Origin: Mycobacterium vicinigordonae
GTDB taxonomy: Bacteria; Actinomycetota; Actinomycetes; Mycobacteriales; Mycobacteriaceae
Assembly (NCBI RefSeq): GCF_013466425.1
Contig: NZ_CP059165.1
Coordinates: 3,410,001 to 3,474,000, forward strand
Reading direction: 5' to 3'
DNA length: 64,000 nt
Part shown: in pieces, positions 27,890-37,300 of the stretch
How positions within the stretch are numbered: the first letter of the stretch is position 1
Layout of the letters: each line of letters begins with the position of its first letter
Made by a program: the position numbers and the translations under genes
Notes under the pieces: generated by a model
Told to the model about the DNA's origin: nothing
Databases searched by the model: none
The model's input: the letters and a program-made list of their open reading frames with translations, nothing else

Positions 27890-29139
27890 GGCGTGGCGCC
27901 TTCGATATTGCCCACGCGGGCGATAGCCCGCTCGTAGACCCGAACAGTCTGAGCGGCCACTGCCTCCCAGCTGAAGACGCTCACCGCGCGTTGCCTGCCC
28001 GCCTTACCCATCCTGCGCCGTGTTTCCGGTGAGTCGAGTAGCCTGCCCAACGCGTTAGTAAGCGCGTCGACGTCGGCGGGCGCAACCAATTCCGCGCAGG
28101 CGCCGCCGGTGCCGAGGACCTCGGGCAGCGCACCCACCCGGGAGGCCACGATCGGGGTACCGCTCGCCATTGCCTCCACCGCGGGCAGCGAAAATCCCTC
28201 GTAGAGAGAGGGAATACAGGCTACCTCCGCGGAGGCGAACAACGCGGCAAGGTCGGCATCGGACAATCCGCTGGCGATGTGGACAATGTCAGAGATACCA
28301 AGTTCGGCAATGAGTTTGTGGGTGGGCCCGTTCGGTTCAACCCGAGCGACCAGTCGCAACTCAAGGTCCCGGTTCACGCGCAACTTCGCTATCGCGTGCA
28401 GCAATGTGCTGACACCCTTCAGCGGCGTGTCGGCGCTCGCAATGGCCATCACCCGGCCTGGTTGCCGGGGCAACGAAACAGGTTGGAACAGCTCGGTATT
28501 TACACCTAATGGCACCACGTGCAGTTGATCCGGAGACACTCCGAAATCAGAGACGATGTCCTGGGCGGACGACGACGAAACGGTCAACAGGTCGGGGATC
28601 TTTGCGGCCACCTGCTTCTGCATGGCGGCAAAGCCATACCAGCGGTGCACCAACGGTTTCCGCCACCACTTCGCGGCCGCGAGGTCGAGCAGCCGATCGC
28701 GGGTGATGGGGTGGTGCACGGTGGCCACCACCGGCATACCGGTGCCGGCGACAGCGAGCAGACCGGTGCCCAAGCTTTGGTTGTCGTGGACCACATCGAA
28801 ATCTCCGGCCCGTTCGGCCAGAATCCGGGCCACTCGCAACGTGAATGTGCGTGGCTCCGGGAAACCCGCCGTCCACATCGTGGCGAGCTCGAGCAGGTCG
28901 ATCGAGTCCCGAATCTCGCTCGGCCGCGGCACCCGGAAGGGATCGGGCTCGCGGTACAGATCCAGGCTCGGCACTTTGGTCAGGCGCACCCGAGGATCGA
29001 GCAACTCGGGATACGGCTGACCGGAGAACACCTCGACGTGGTGACCCAGATCCACCAGACCACGGCTCAGATGCCGCACATAGACACCCTGCCCGCCGCA
29101 GTGATCCTTACTCCGGTAGGACAACAGAGCAATACGCAT
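27883..29139 (-). CDS. GT4 family glycosyltransferase
   Basis: The 418-residue enzyme has the two Rossmann halves of the GT-B fold: MRIALLSYRSKDHCGGQGVY at the start (the donor and acceptor loop) and, in the C-terminal half, VMAIASADTPLKGVSTLL and CIPSLYEGFSLPAVEAMASG (the E-x7-E motif of GT4), which is characteristic. It would transfer a sugar from a nucleotide or polyprenyl donor. Ribosome site AAGGG before ATG 29139; a TTG two codons earlier is possible. First gene of a three-gene minus-strand operon. Confidence 0.92.
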   Translation of the reverse strand: MRIALLSYRSKDHCGGQGVYVRHLSRGLVDLGHHVEVFSGQPYPELLDPRVRLTKVPSLDLYREPDPFRVPRPSEIRDSIDLLELATMWTAGFPEPRTFTLRVARILAERAGDFDVVHDNQSLGTGLLAVAGTGMPVVATVHHPITRDRLLDLAAAKWWRKPLVHRWYGFAAMQKQVAAKIPDLLTVSSSSAQDIVSDFGVSPDQLHVVPLGVNTELFQPVSLPRQPGRVMAIASADTPLKGVSTLLHAIAKLRVNRDLELRLVARVEPNGPTHKLIAELGISDIVHIASGLSDADLAALFASAEVACIPSLYEGFSLPAVEAMASGTPIVASRVGALPEVLGTGGACAELVAPADVDALTNALGRLLDSPETRRRMGKAGRQRAVSVFSWEAVAAQTVRVYERAIARVGNIEGATPC

Positions 29140-29536
29140 AGTCAACCCTTTACCGCCAACGACCCACCGGGAAGGGCACCAATCCCATTGCGGTCAACGA
29201 ACCCGAGAACGGCGCGACAGCAAACTGGACATGTGTCCAGATCATAGTTCGATCAGCTAAACAGCGCAAACGCGCCCCCGGAAATACACCCCAACGACAG
29301 GATGGACGCGTGCGGAATACGTACCGGTGCCCTGCGATTCACCGACGGCGAACATCCTGCACCGCATCTGCTCATCCCCCAACGTCGAGCACCCCACCGG
29401 ATCAAACCGATGGCCCTAAGCTACGACACCGCCCGCGAGCGCGAGCGGACACCTTGCCGGTGCCGATAGGACGCGATGCGCCCCGATCCGGCAGTGATAG
29501 CTCTAAAGGCAGTCGAATCGGTTTAGTCTCATCGAG
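29140..29536. other. Intergenic region between divergent GT operon and acyltransferase
   Basis: No convincing gene. The stretch should hold promoters for the minus-strand operon and the plus-strand acyltransferase. Apart from AT-richer sequence just before 29537 I see no repeat or hairpin worth naming. Confidence 0.45.
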
Positions 29537-30346
29537 ATGACCCGGCCACGCCTCCCGAAGGAACTTCGCCACCGCGATCCGGAGTTCATCCGTGCCATCC
29601 TGCCCCCGTTATGGCTGGCCGCGACGGTATGGTTCCGGGCCGAAGTCAACGGTTTCGAGAAGGTGCCCGACGAGCCGGTGTTGTTTGTGTGCAATCACAG
29701 TGGTGGCGGCGCCACCCCGGACACCTTCATCTTTCTGCTCGCCTACAACACCTACTTCACCGTCGAAGGCCGCCCCCTCTACGCGCTGGCACACGACACC
29801 ATCACCGCCGCCCCTTTCGTCGGCGGACTGACTCGCAAGCTGGGCGTCGTTCCGGCCGCGCATTCCTTCGCCGAACGCGTTTTCGCATCCGACGGCTCGG
29901 CTCTGGTGTACCCGGGGGGCGATGTCGAGGCCCTGCGTCCATGGCGGGACCGGAACAAGATCATCTTCTCCGGCCGCAAGGGATACCTGCGGCTCGCTCA
30001 CGAGAGCAAGGTCAAGATCGTGCCGGTGGTAGCCACCGGTGGTCACGACACCTTGATTGTGCTGAACGACGGTCGACGCACCGCGCAGCTGCTGCGTCTG
30101 GACAAACTGGCCAGGGTGAAAAGCATGCCGATGACCCTCAGCATCCCCTGGGGCCTGTCGCCGTTGCCGCTGCCGCACTTTCCACTACCGGCGAAGATCC
30201 GCATGCAGGTACTCGATCCAATCGACGTACGCGCCCGGTTCGGGGACGAACCGGATTGGGACCGCGCGGCGGCCTACGTCACCAGCGTCATGCAGGTCGG
30301 GCTGTCGAAGCTGGCCAGCAAGACCATCGTTCCCCTGGTCCGGTGA
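29537..30346 (+). CDS. Lysophospholipid/glycerophosphate acyltransferase-like protein
   Basis: The 269-residue protein is a PlsC-type acyltransferase with VCNHSGGGATPDTF near residue 55. This is a longer version of the usual HxxxxD box, with the Asp seven residues after the His. YPGGDVEALRP is the typical third block. It acylates phosphatidic acid precursors or other lipids. The C-terminal half ends in SKLASKTIVPLV. It precedes an SRPBCC gene by one base, so the two form an operon. Confidence 0.85.
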   Translation: MTRPRLPKELRHRDPEFIRAILPPLWLAATVWFRAEVNGFEKVPDEPVLFVCNHSGGGATPDTFIFLLAYNTYFTVEGRPLYALAHDTITAAPFVGGLTRKLGVVPAAHSFAERVFASDGSALVYPGGDVEALRPWRDRNKIIFSGRKGYLRLAHESKVKIVPVVATGGHDTLIVLNDGRRTAQLLRLDKLARVKSMPMTLSIPWGLSPLPLPHFPLPAKIRMQVLDPIDVRARFGDEPDWDRAAAYVTSVMQVGLSKLASKTIVPLVR

Positions 30347-30347
30347 C

Positions 30348-30782
30348 ATGACACAAACAGTCAGCGTCACCCGCGACATCGACTGCCCGTTCGCGGAGAT
30401 CGGCCGTTTCGTCACCGATCCGCACAGCCTGTTTCCTCAGGTCTCGATCTTCAGCCGATGCAAATTCGTCACGTCCCGCGACGACGGCGAGCTGTGGGAC
30501 GTCTACCTCGACAGCGGCACTATCCAACTCGGCGGACGAGTGCTCATCGCAACGCCAACCGGCAGCCTGCTGAAATGGCGGTCGGTGCAGGGGACCCGCC
30601 ACTCCTTCTCGGCGTTGGCCGAAGCGCATGGAGAACGCAGCCGACTCACCCTGACACTGACATTCACCACCACCGGACTCGGAGTCGCCCGGCTCAGCGA
30701 ATGGCTGGGGCGCGGGTTGGTCACCCGGAATCTGGAGGCCGCGGCCGAAGAGATACGCCACCACCTCGAGTTCGAGAGGTAA
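30348..30782 (+). CDS. SRPBCC family protein
   Basis: The 144-residue product has the START-like pattern: VTRDIDCPFAEIGRFVTDPHSLFP, then strand-rich central part, then TLTLTFTTTGLGVARLSEWLGRGLV and a C-terminal helix NLEAAAEEIRHHLEFE. It binds or delivers a hydrophobic ligand. It starts one base after the acyltransferase stop and probably works with it in lipid handling. The ligand is unknown. Confidence 0.8.
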   Translation: MTQTVSVTRDIDCPFAEIGRFVTDPHSLFPQVSIFSRCKFVTSRDDGELWDVYLDSGTIQLGGRVLIATPTGSLLKWRSVQGTRHSFSALAEAHGERSRLTLTLTFTTTGLGVARLSEWLGRGLVTRNLEAAAEEIRHHLEFER

Positions 30783-31090
30783 CGACACTCGAGCACGACC
30801 ACCGTTTGTGATGACGACCACGCCGTTTGCCAGGCGGCGAAATTTAAGTCATGGGACGTTTATGTGATTTATTGGTAACGGCTGTGCGAACGACGGGCGA
30901 CATCCTGTCGACCTGCCGTCGCGCATCCAGGTGCTTTTCAGTTCATACGCTGCAGCGACGGGGGGAACGTCGTACCGACCATCCGGCGGACTGGACCCCG
31001 CAGAGCCGGAGTCCTGACGCCGTCGCGGATGGCCGGAAGGGCGCCGGAGCGCACGGGCTTGCGCCCGACCAAACGACCGGAGGAAACGCC
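30783..31090. other. Upstream region of the SHOCT-PPE gene
   Basis: An open frame runs through much of this region in the PPE frame, but its protein looks random and it lacks a ribosome site. I read it as an untranslated leader or promoter region. No repeat or riboswitch-like structure was recognised. Confidence 0.45.
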
Positions 31091-32509
31091 ATGGACTTCG
31101 GATTGTTGCCGCCGGAGATCAACTCCGCGTTGATGTATGCCGGTCCTGGTTCAGGTTCGATGCTGGGCGCGGCCGCGGCGTGGGACGGGCTGTCCGCCGA
31201 GCTGTATTCGACGGCGAGCGCGTACCAGTCGGTGATCTCGACGCTGACTTCGGCCCCGTGGGTGGGCCCGGCATCAGCGTCGATGGCCGGGGCGGCTGCT
31301 CCGTACGTAGCGTGGTTGCAGGCCACCGCGATCCAAGCCGAGCAAACCTCCGGCCAGGCGAAAGCGGCGGCCGTCGCATATGAGACTGCCTTCGCCGAAA
31401 CGGTGCCACCTCCGGTTGTCGCGGCAAACCGCGCCCTGCTGGCGACGCTCGTCGCGACAAACTTCTTCGGCCAGAACACTCCGGCAATCGCACTGACCGA
31501 AACGCAGTACGCGGAGATGTGGGCCCAGGACTCGGCCGCGATGCTGACCTACGCCGCGTCGTCGGCCTCGGCGACCACCTTGACCCCGTTCACCGAGCCC
31601 GAGCCCACCACCAGTTCCGGTGGTTTGCCGGCCCAGGCGGCCGCGGTGGCGCAAGCGACCAGCACGTCTGCCGGCGACGCGCAGAGCGCCGTGTCGTCGG
31701 CGCAACAAACGTTCGCCGCGGTACCCAACGCACTGACCGGGTTGGCCAGCCCGGCCGCGGTGACCGACCCCCTGGTGTCCGGCCTGTCGCTCCTGCAATT
31801 GCTGGACCTGGTGGCCGACCTCAGTGGCATCTTCGTCGATCCGGAACTCGGCCTATCGGGCCTGACACTCGACGGGATCCTGGCCGGCACGGCGCTGCCC
31901 TACGACATCAACGGCTACTACATCGGTGAACACACCGACGACATCGTCAGTGGTTGGGCGGGTGTTCAGAGTTGGCCCGGTACCGACCCGGCACCCCCGA
32001 CGTCTTTTCCGGTCATCAACTCCGGAGTTTCGGCGGGGCTCGGCGAAGCCAGTTCGGTTGGCGCGCTGTCGGTGCCGGAGGGCTGGACGATGGCCGCCCC
32101 GAACGTTCGGCTTGCCGCAATGGCCTTGCCGGCCACCAGCGCGGCCGCGGCCGCTGAGGCCTCCGGCGTCGGCAGCGTGTTCAGCCAGATGGCCCTGGCG
32201 GGCATGGCCGGTCGCGCGATGGCCGGAACCACCGGATCTGGCGGTGGCGCCGGGGCGCGCACCCGGGAGCGTGTCGGCGGCGGCGTGACCAAGCGGCCGG
32301 CCGACGCCAAGTGCGAGGCCAAGGACGAGACCGGGCCGACCGGCGATGCGAAGGGGGAGGCTACTGCGGGGGCCGCCAGCCCGCCGCCCCTTGGTGGCCC
32401 GATCACCAGCATCGCTGCCGAGCTACGGGAGCTCGCTTCGCTGCGCGACGCGGGCATCCTCACCGATGAGGAATTCACTGAGCAGAAGCGGCGCCTGCTC
32501 CCGCGCTGA
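31091..32509 (+). CDS. PPE family protein (SVP) with C-terminal SHOCT domain
   Basis: The 472-residue product starts [20 protein letters not shown] after a clear CGGAGGAAACGCC ribosome site. The PPE domain spans residues 1-180, with the WVG turn in APWVGPASA. The SVP motif [10 protein letters not shown] lies near 335. After a Gly/Ala/Arg-rich linker comes a C-terminal SHOCT domain: [20 protein letters not shown], then [16 protein letters not shown] is a short helical domain often found at the end of membrane or regulatory proteins, probably for oligomerisation. Its presence on a PPE is unusual. No PE gene is adjacent, so its partner is unknown. Confidence 0.92.
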   Translation: MDFGLLPPEINSALMYAGPGSGSMLGAAAAWDGLSAELYSTASAYQSVISTLTSAPWVGPASASMAGAAAPYVAWLQATAIQAEQTSGQAKAAAVAYETAFAETVPPPVVAANRALLATLVATNFFGQNTPAIALTETQYAEMWAQDSAAMLTYAASSASATTLTPFTEPEPTTSSGGLPAQAAAVAQATSTSAGDAQSAVSSAQQTFAAVPNALTGLASPAAVTDPLVSGLSLLQLLDLVADLSGIFVDPELGLSGLTLDGILAGTALPYDINGYYIGEHTDDIVSGWAGVQSWPGTDPAPPTSFPVINSGVSAGLGEASSVGALSVPEGWTMAAPNVRLAAMALPATSAAAAAEASGVGSVFSQMALAGMAGRAMAGTTGSGGGAGARTRERVGGGVTKRPADAKCEAKDETGPTGDAKGEATAGAASPPPLGGPITSIAAELRELASLRDAGILTDEEFTEQKRRLLPR

Positions 32510-32673
32510 TGCCCGGCCCTGACGCGGGTGCGCCTTCGTGCCGGACGCTCGCCGCGCTCCGTGTACCTTCGCACACCTGACCCGCGATTCTGTTGGCCTC
32601 CAACCGGTTTCCTTGACCCTAGTTATCCTGCGGCCGCGATGACACAATCGGAGTGCCCCGCCAGGAGGTGTCC

Positions 32674-33255
32674 ATGCCCTACGCCATCGACCCGACGAAG
32701 ACCTTTCGGTTACTCGAGCAGCGGATCGCGAACACGACCAATCCGCGACATCTTCAGATGCTTAAGCAGGTACTCCGGCATGCCGTCGGCGAAGCAGAGA
32801 TCGACCTCAGCGCGGTGATGTCGACGCTGTGCGCGCATCCGCGCTACATGGCTTGGGGCGCCCCGCCGGAGATGAGCCCCCAAGGACGACATGCCGTGCA
32901 AGCCTTCTACGAGGACACGATCGTCAAAGGTGGCCAATTCTGCCTCGAACTCGACATCGACCGCATCGTCGTCGACGACGACACCATAGTGACCGAGGGC
33001 TACTTTCGCTCGGTTTACCACGGCGCTGATGCGGCGCGACAAGGCTTCCCGGCCGATGACCCCGAGGGCTTCTATCTGCTGACGATGCGAATGTTGATCG
33101 TGTGGCCGTTCGACTCCGACGGGTTCATCGTGGGCGAAGAGACCTATTCAGCGATCACCACGCCAGACTTCTTCGTAAAGATCGACACGTCCGAGGTGCC
33201 GCAGAACTTCCGCGACTTCATCGCGGACCGCCCATCTGAGAGTGCGGCTACTTGA
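32674..33255 (+). CDS. NTF2-like / SnoaL-like family protein
   Basis: The 193-residue protein has the layout of the NTF2-like superfamily, with LCAHPRYMAWGAPPEMSPQGR, then the sheet LDIDRIVVDDDTIVTEGYFRS, MRMLIVWPFDSDGFIVGEET, and a C-terminal helix FRDFIADRPS. Such proteins bind hydrophobic ligands or catalyse simple isomerisations or hydrolysis. The ATG at 32674 has a strong CAGGAGG site. Its stop overlaps the convergent cutinase end by eight bases. The ligand is unknown. Confidence 0.75.
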   Translation: MPYAIDPTKTFRLLEQRIANTTNPRHLQMLKQVLRHAVGEAEIDLSAVMSTLCAHPRYMAWGAPPEMSPQGRHAVQAFYEDTIVKGGQFCLELDIDRIVVDDDTIVTEGYFRSVYHGADAARQGFPADDPEGFYLLTMRMLIVWPFDSDGFIVGEETYSAITTPDFFVKIDTSEVPQNFRDFIADRPSESAAT

Positions 33256-33892
33256 CCCGATTGGCGGCAAAGGTCGCGGCCTGGTTGACCATTCCATTCT
33301 CGATGTAAGAGACGTGCGCCATGATGTTGCCGCCTCCGGTGCAGATCGGATCGTCGGAAGCGCACTGGCTGATCAGCTTGCCGGCGTAGGCCGGGTTCAG
33401 TGTCGGTAGCGGGCCACCGCCCCAGAGCGCACTGGAGAAGCCGCTGGACGGCTCGCCGAAGTATGCGATCGCGGCGACGTGACTGGCGGTCGCGGGCGGC
33501 ATCTGGTTGCTGGCCAAGTCGATGACGGTGGCGCCCTGGGAGTAGCCGCCCAGCACGATCTTGGTGTTCGGGCAACCGGCCACGGTGCCTTGGATGTGAG
33601 CGCTGGCGTCGTCGGCGCCCGCCGATGCGCTGTTGTGGTAGTCATCGTTGGCCGGGTAGTTCACTGCATAGACCTCGACAGACTTTCCGGCGATTTGCGA
33701 GGTGAGGGAGTCGACGAAGGCCTGGCCAATGTTGCCGAGTCCCGGGTCCTGGTGGGTACCGCGCGCGAACACGATCGAGACGTCGGAACACGGGTCGGCA
33801 TTGGCGGTCGGTACGGCGATGGGCACGCTCAGCAGCGCCCACGCCGCCACGACGGAGACACCGAGAAAACGTACGAGGCTGCGTGCAGTCAT
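33248..33892 (-). CDS. cfp21: CFP21-like cutinase
   Basis: The 214-residue secreted protein closely follows M. tuberculosis CFP21 (Rv1984c) as I know it. It has a signal peptide, DPCSDVSIVFARGTHQDPGLG, the elbow LGGYSQGATVIDL, GEPSSGFSSALWGGG, and CASDDPICTGGGNIMAHVSY with acid and His. It is an esterase or lipase secreted through Sec. The start at 33892 (MTARSLV) agrees with the family. It converges with the NTF2-like gene, with an eight-base overlap. Confidence 0.88.
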   Translation of the reverse strand: MTARSLVRFLGVSVVAAWALLSVPIAVPTANADPCSDVSIVFARGTHQDPGLGNIGQAFVDSLTSQIAGKSVEVYAVNYPANDDYHNSASAGADDASAHIQGTVAGCPNTKIVLGGYSQGATVIDLASNQMPPATASHVAAIAYFGEPSSGFSSALWGGGPLPTLNPAYAGKLISQCASDDPICTGGGNIMAHVSYIENGMVNQAATFAANRVK

Positions 33893-34036
33893 GTCCCGAT
33901 CCTGGCATACCGCCACAATTGGCGTTGCCGGCGGTTCGCTTATTGTCGCTGCTGCGTTTGGTATCTATCCGCGACGGGCAAACCCGGGCAAGATCACCGA
34001 TGAAGTAACTGACAACAGCGCGATGCGAGGTGTGCT

Positions 34037-34357
34037 ATGTGGTCAATCGTTTGCCGGTTGACGGCTGTGGCCGCGATGGTGGTGGCGCCGATGGCGATTG
34101 TGACGTTGGTCGATCCCGCGGTGAGTTCGGCCGATTGCGGTGCCGGTGAATGGTGGGATCCGACCGGCAAGGTGTGCCGCCCGCTCGGGGTGGGACCACA
34201 GCCGCTGGCCTGTGCAGACGGCGAATGGTGGGATCCCACCGCGAACGTGTGCCGCCCCTTGGGGGTGGGCCCACAGCCGCTGGCGTGCGACAACGGCTGG
34301 TGGTGGGACCCGGGAACCAATACCTGCCAGCCACCGGTGATACCTCCCTCGCAGTAG
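34037..34357 (+). CDS. Small exported protein with WWDP repeats
   Basis: The 106-residue protein has an N-terminal signal peptide (MVVAPMAIVTLVDPAVSSA) and a mature part made of three copies of a module of about 25 residues. The core is GEWWDPTGKVCRPLGVGPQP; the third copy begins WWWDPGTNTCQPP. Each module carries two cysteines and a conserved Trp pair, which suggests small disulfide-bonded domains that may bind carbohydrate or protein. A GCGAGG site precedes the ATG. I do not know a named family. Confidence 0.75.
   Translation: MWSIVCRLTAVAAMVVAPMAIVTLVDPAVSSADCGAGEWWDPTGKVCRPLGVGPQPLACADGEWWDPTANVCRPLGVGPQPLACDNGWWWDPGTNTCQPPVIPPSQ
34148..34335 (+). repeat. 75-bp tandem coding repeat, 2.5 copies
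   Basis: The repeats begin at 34148, 34223 and 34298, exactly 75 bases apart, and encode the WWDP modules. Copies 1 and 2 are very similar at DNA level, while copy 3 is shorter and more divergent, ending at the C-terminus. Confidence 0.9.
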
Positions 34358-34396
34358 CCGGGCGCGGCACCACGCCAGACGCCTATCCTGTCGCGA

Positions 34397-37300
34397 GTGC
34401 CTGAAACGCCGCTCGCCGAGTTGCGCCACCGCCTCGATGAGCTGACCATCCGAGATGCTGCCCGGCTGCGCCGTCGGTTGCGCAACGTGCGCGGCGACTC
34501 CCCCGAGAAGCTGCGGCAGCTACACGGCCAGGTCGCCGCCGCGGAGTCGTTGGTCGCGGCACGGCGGGCTGCCGTCCCCGAGGTCAACTATCCCGACCTG
34601 CCGGTCAGCCAGCGCCGGCAGGAGATCGCCGACGCGGTCGCGGCTCACCAGGTGGTGATCGTTGCGGGCGAGACCGGCTCGGGCAAGACGACACAGCTGC
34701 CCAAGATCTGTCTGGACATGGGGCGGGGTGTCCGAGGCATCATCGGGCACACTCAGCCCCGGCGGCTGGCGGCCCGCACGGTGGCGATGCGTGTCGCCGA
34801 TGAACTGCACAGTCCGCTGGGCGATGTGGTGGGCTACACGGTCCGGTTCACCGACCAGGTCAGCGACCGCACACTTGTCAAGCTAATGACGGACGGCATC
34901 TTGTTGGCCGAGATCCAGCGTGATCGACGTCTGCTGCGCTACGACACGCTGATCTTGGACGAGGCCCACGAACGCAGCCTGAACATCGACTTTCTGCTGG
35001 GCTACCTGCGCGAGCTGCTGCCGCGCAGGCCCGATCTAAAGCTGATCGTCACGTCGGCGACCATCGAGCCTCAACGGTTCGCCACACACTTCGGTGGAGC
35101 GCCAATCGTCGAGGTTTCCGGGCGGACGTATCCGGTGGAGATTCGGTACCGGCCGTTGGAAGTTCCAATCGCCGCGAGCCCACAGGCGGAGGCGGGCGAC
35201 CCGGACGACCCCGATCATGAGATCGTGCGCACTGAGAGCCGCGACGAGATCGAGGCGATCGTCGACGCGATCGGCGAACTAGCAGCCGAACCGGCCGGCG
35301 ACGTTTTGGTGTTCTTGTCCGGTGAACGCGAAATCCGGGACACCGCGGAAGCGTTGAGCAATCTGAAAAGCGCTGAAGTGCTGCCGCTCTACGCTCGGCT
35401 GCCGACCGCGGAGCAACAGAAGGTGTTCACTCCCCACACGGGGCGACGCGTGGTGCTGGCGACCAACGTCGCCGAAACCTCGCTGACGGTGCCCGGGATC
35501 CGCTACGTCGTCGATCCGGGCAACGCCCGCATCTCGCGGTATAGCCGCAAACTCAAAGTGCAGCGGTTACCGATCGAACCCATCTCTCAGGCGTCCGCGG
35601 CGCAGCGGGCCGGCCGGTGCGGCCGGGTCGCGCCAGGAGTGTGTATCCGGCTCTACGCCGAAGACGATTTCAATGGCCGCCCCCGTTACACCGAACCGGA
35701 GATCCTGCGCACCAACCTCGCCGCGGTGCTGCTGCAGATGGCGGCGCTGCAACTGGGCGACATCGAGAACTTCCCTTTCTTGGACCCGCCGGACCGACGC
35801 AGCGTCCGCGACGGCGTGCAACTGTTGCAGGAACTCGGCGCGTTCGACCGGCAGGGCGCGATCACCGATGTGGGACGCCGGCTAGCGCGGTTGCCCGTGG
35901 ATCCGCGGTTGGGCCGGATGATCTTGCAGGCCGGGGCCGAGGGTTGCGTGCGGGAGGTGCTGGTGCTGGCCGCGGCGCTCACAATCCCCGATCCGCGGGA
36001 GCGGCCGGTCGACCGAGAGGAGGCGGCCCGCCAGCAGCACGCTCGGTTCGCCGACGAGCATTCGGATTTCACGGCTTACCTCAACCTCTGGAACTATTTA
36101 CGCGAGCAACGTAAAGAGTTGTCCAGCAGCGCTTTTCGGCGGATGTGCCGCAACGAGTTTCTACATTACCTGCGTATCCGGGAGTGGCAGGACCTCGTCG
36201 GGCAGCTGCGCGGGATCGCCCGCGATCTCGGTATTCGCGAATCCGACGAATCGGCCGGTCAGGCCGAGATCCATGCGGCGCTGCTGGCTGGTCTGCTGTC
36301 TCACATTGGCCTGCGCCGCGAGGATTCGCGGGAGTATCTGGGTGCGCGTAATGCGCGGTTCGTCCTCGCGCCAGGCTCCGCCCTTGGTAAGAGGCCCCCA
36401 CGCTGGGTGATGGTGGCAGAGCTGGTCGAGACCAGCCGTCTGTACGGGCGCACCGCGGCTCGCATTCAGCCGGAGTTAGTCGAGCGAATCGCGGGTGATC
36501 TGGTTCAGCGCACCTACAGTGAGCCGCACTGGGATGCCAAGCGCGGCGAGGTACTGGCCTATGAGCGGGTGTCGCTGTACGGGTTGCCGCTGATCGCACG
36601 GCGCCGCGTCGGGTACGGAGGCATCGAGCCGGCGGTGGCGCGCGAATTGTTCGTCCGCCACGCGCTGGTGGAGGGGGACTGGCAGACCCGCCACCAGTTC
36701 TTCGCCGACAATGCCCGGTTGCGGGCCGCGCTTAAGGAGCTCGAGGAGCGGGCGCGCCGCCGCGACTTGCTGGTCGGCGACGACGATATCTACGCGCTCT
36801 ACGACACCCGGATCCCCGCCGACATCGTCTCGGCGCGGCACTTCGACGGATGGTGGAAGAAGCAGCGGCGCCGGACTCCGGATCTGCTGACGTTCACCCG
36901 TGAGGATTTGCTGCACACCGGCAATGCTGGCGCTGACGACCGCCCGGACACCTGGCGCAGCGGCGATGCCGCGCTGCCCCTGACGTACCGGTTCGAGCCC
37001 GGCGCCGCCGACGACGGTGTCACTGTGCACGTGCCGATCGACGTGCTGGCCCGGTTGGGTGGCGACGAGTTTGCCTGGCAGGTTCCGGCGCTGCGCGAGG
37101 AACTCATCACCGCCCTGATCCGATCGCTGCCAAAAGAGTTGCGGCGCAACTTCGTTCCCGCACCCGATACCGCCCGCGCGGTGCTGGCCGGAATCGACCC
37201 CTCCGGTGAGCCGCTGCTGGATGCGGTGCAGCGCGAATTGCGCCGCCGCACCGGGATTCTGGTTCCTCTCGACGCTTTCGACGTGCACAGGTTGCCGCCC

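Noticed and set aside
29310..29540. Open frame of 76 codons before the acyltransferase
   Set aside because: Basic and Ser/Pro-rich without a recognisable pattern; more likely promoter sequence.
30851..31090. N-terminal extension of the SHOCT-PPE frame by 80 codons
   Set aside because: PPE proteins start at the MDFGLLPPE sequence, which has its own CGGAGG site. The extension is Arg/Cys-rich and random.
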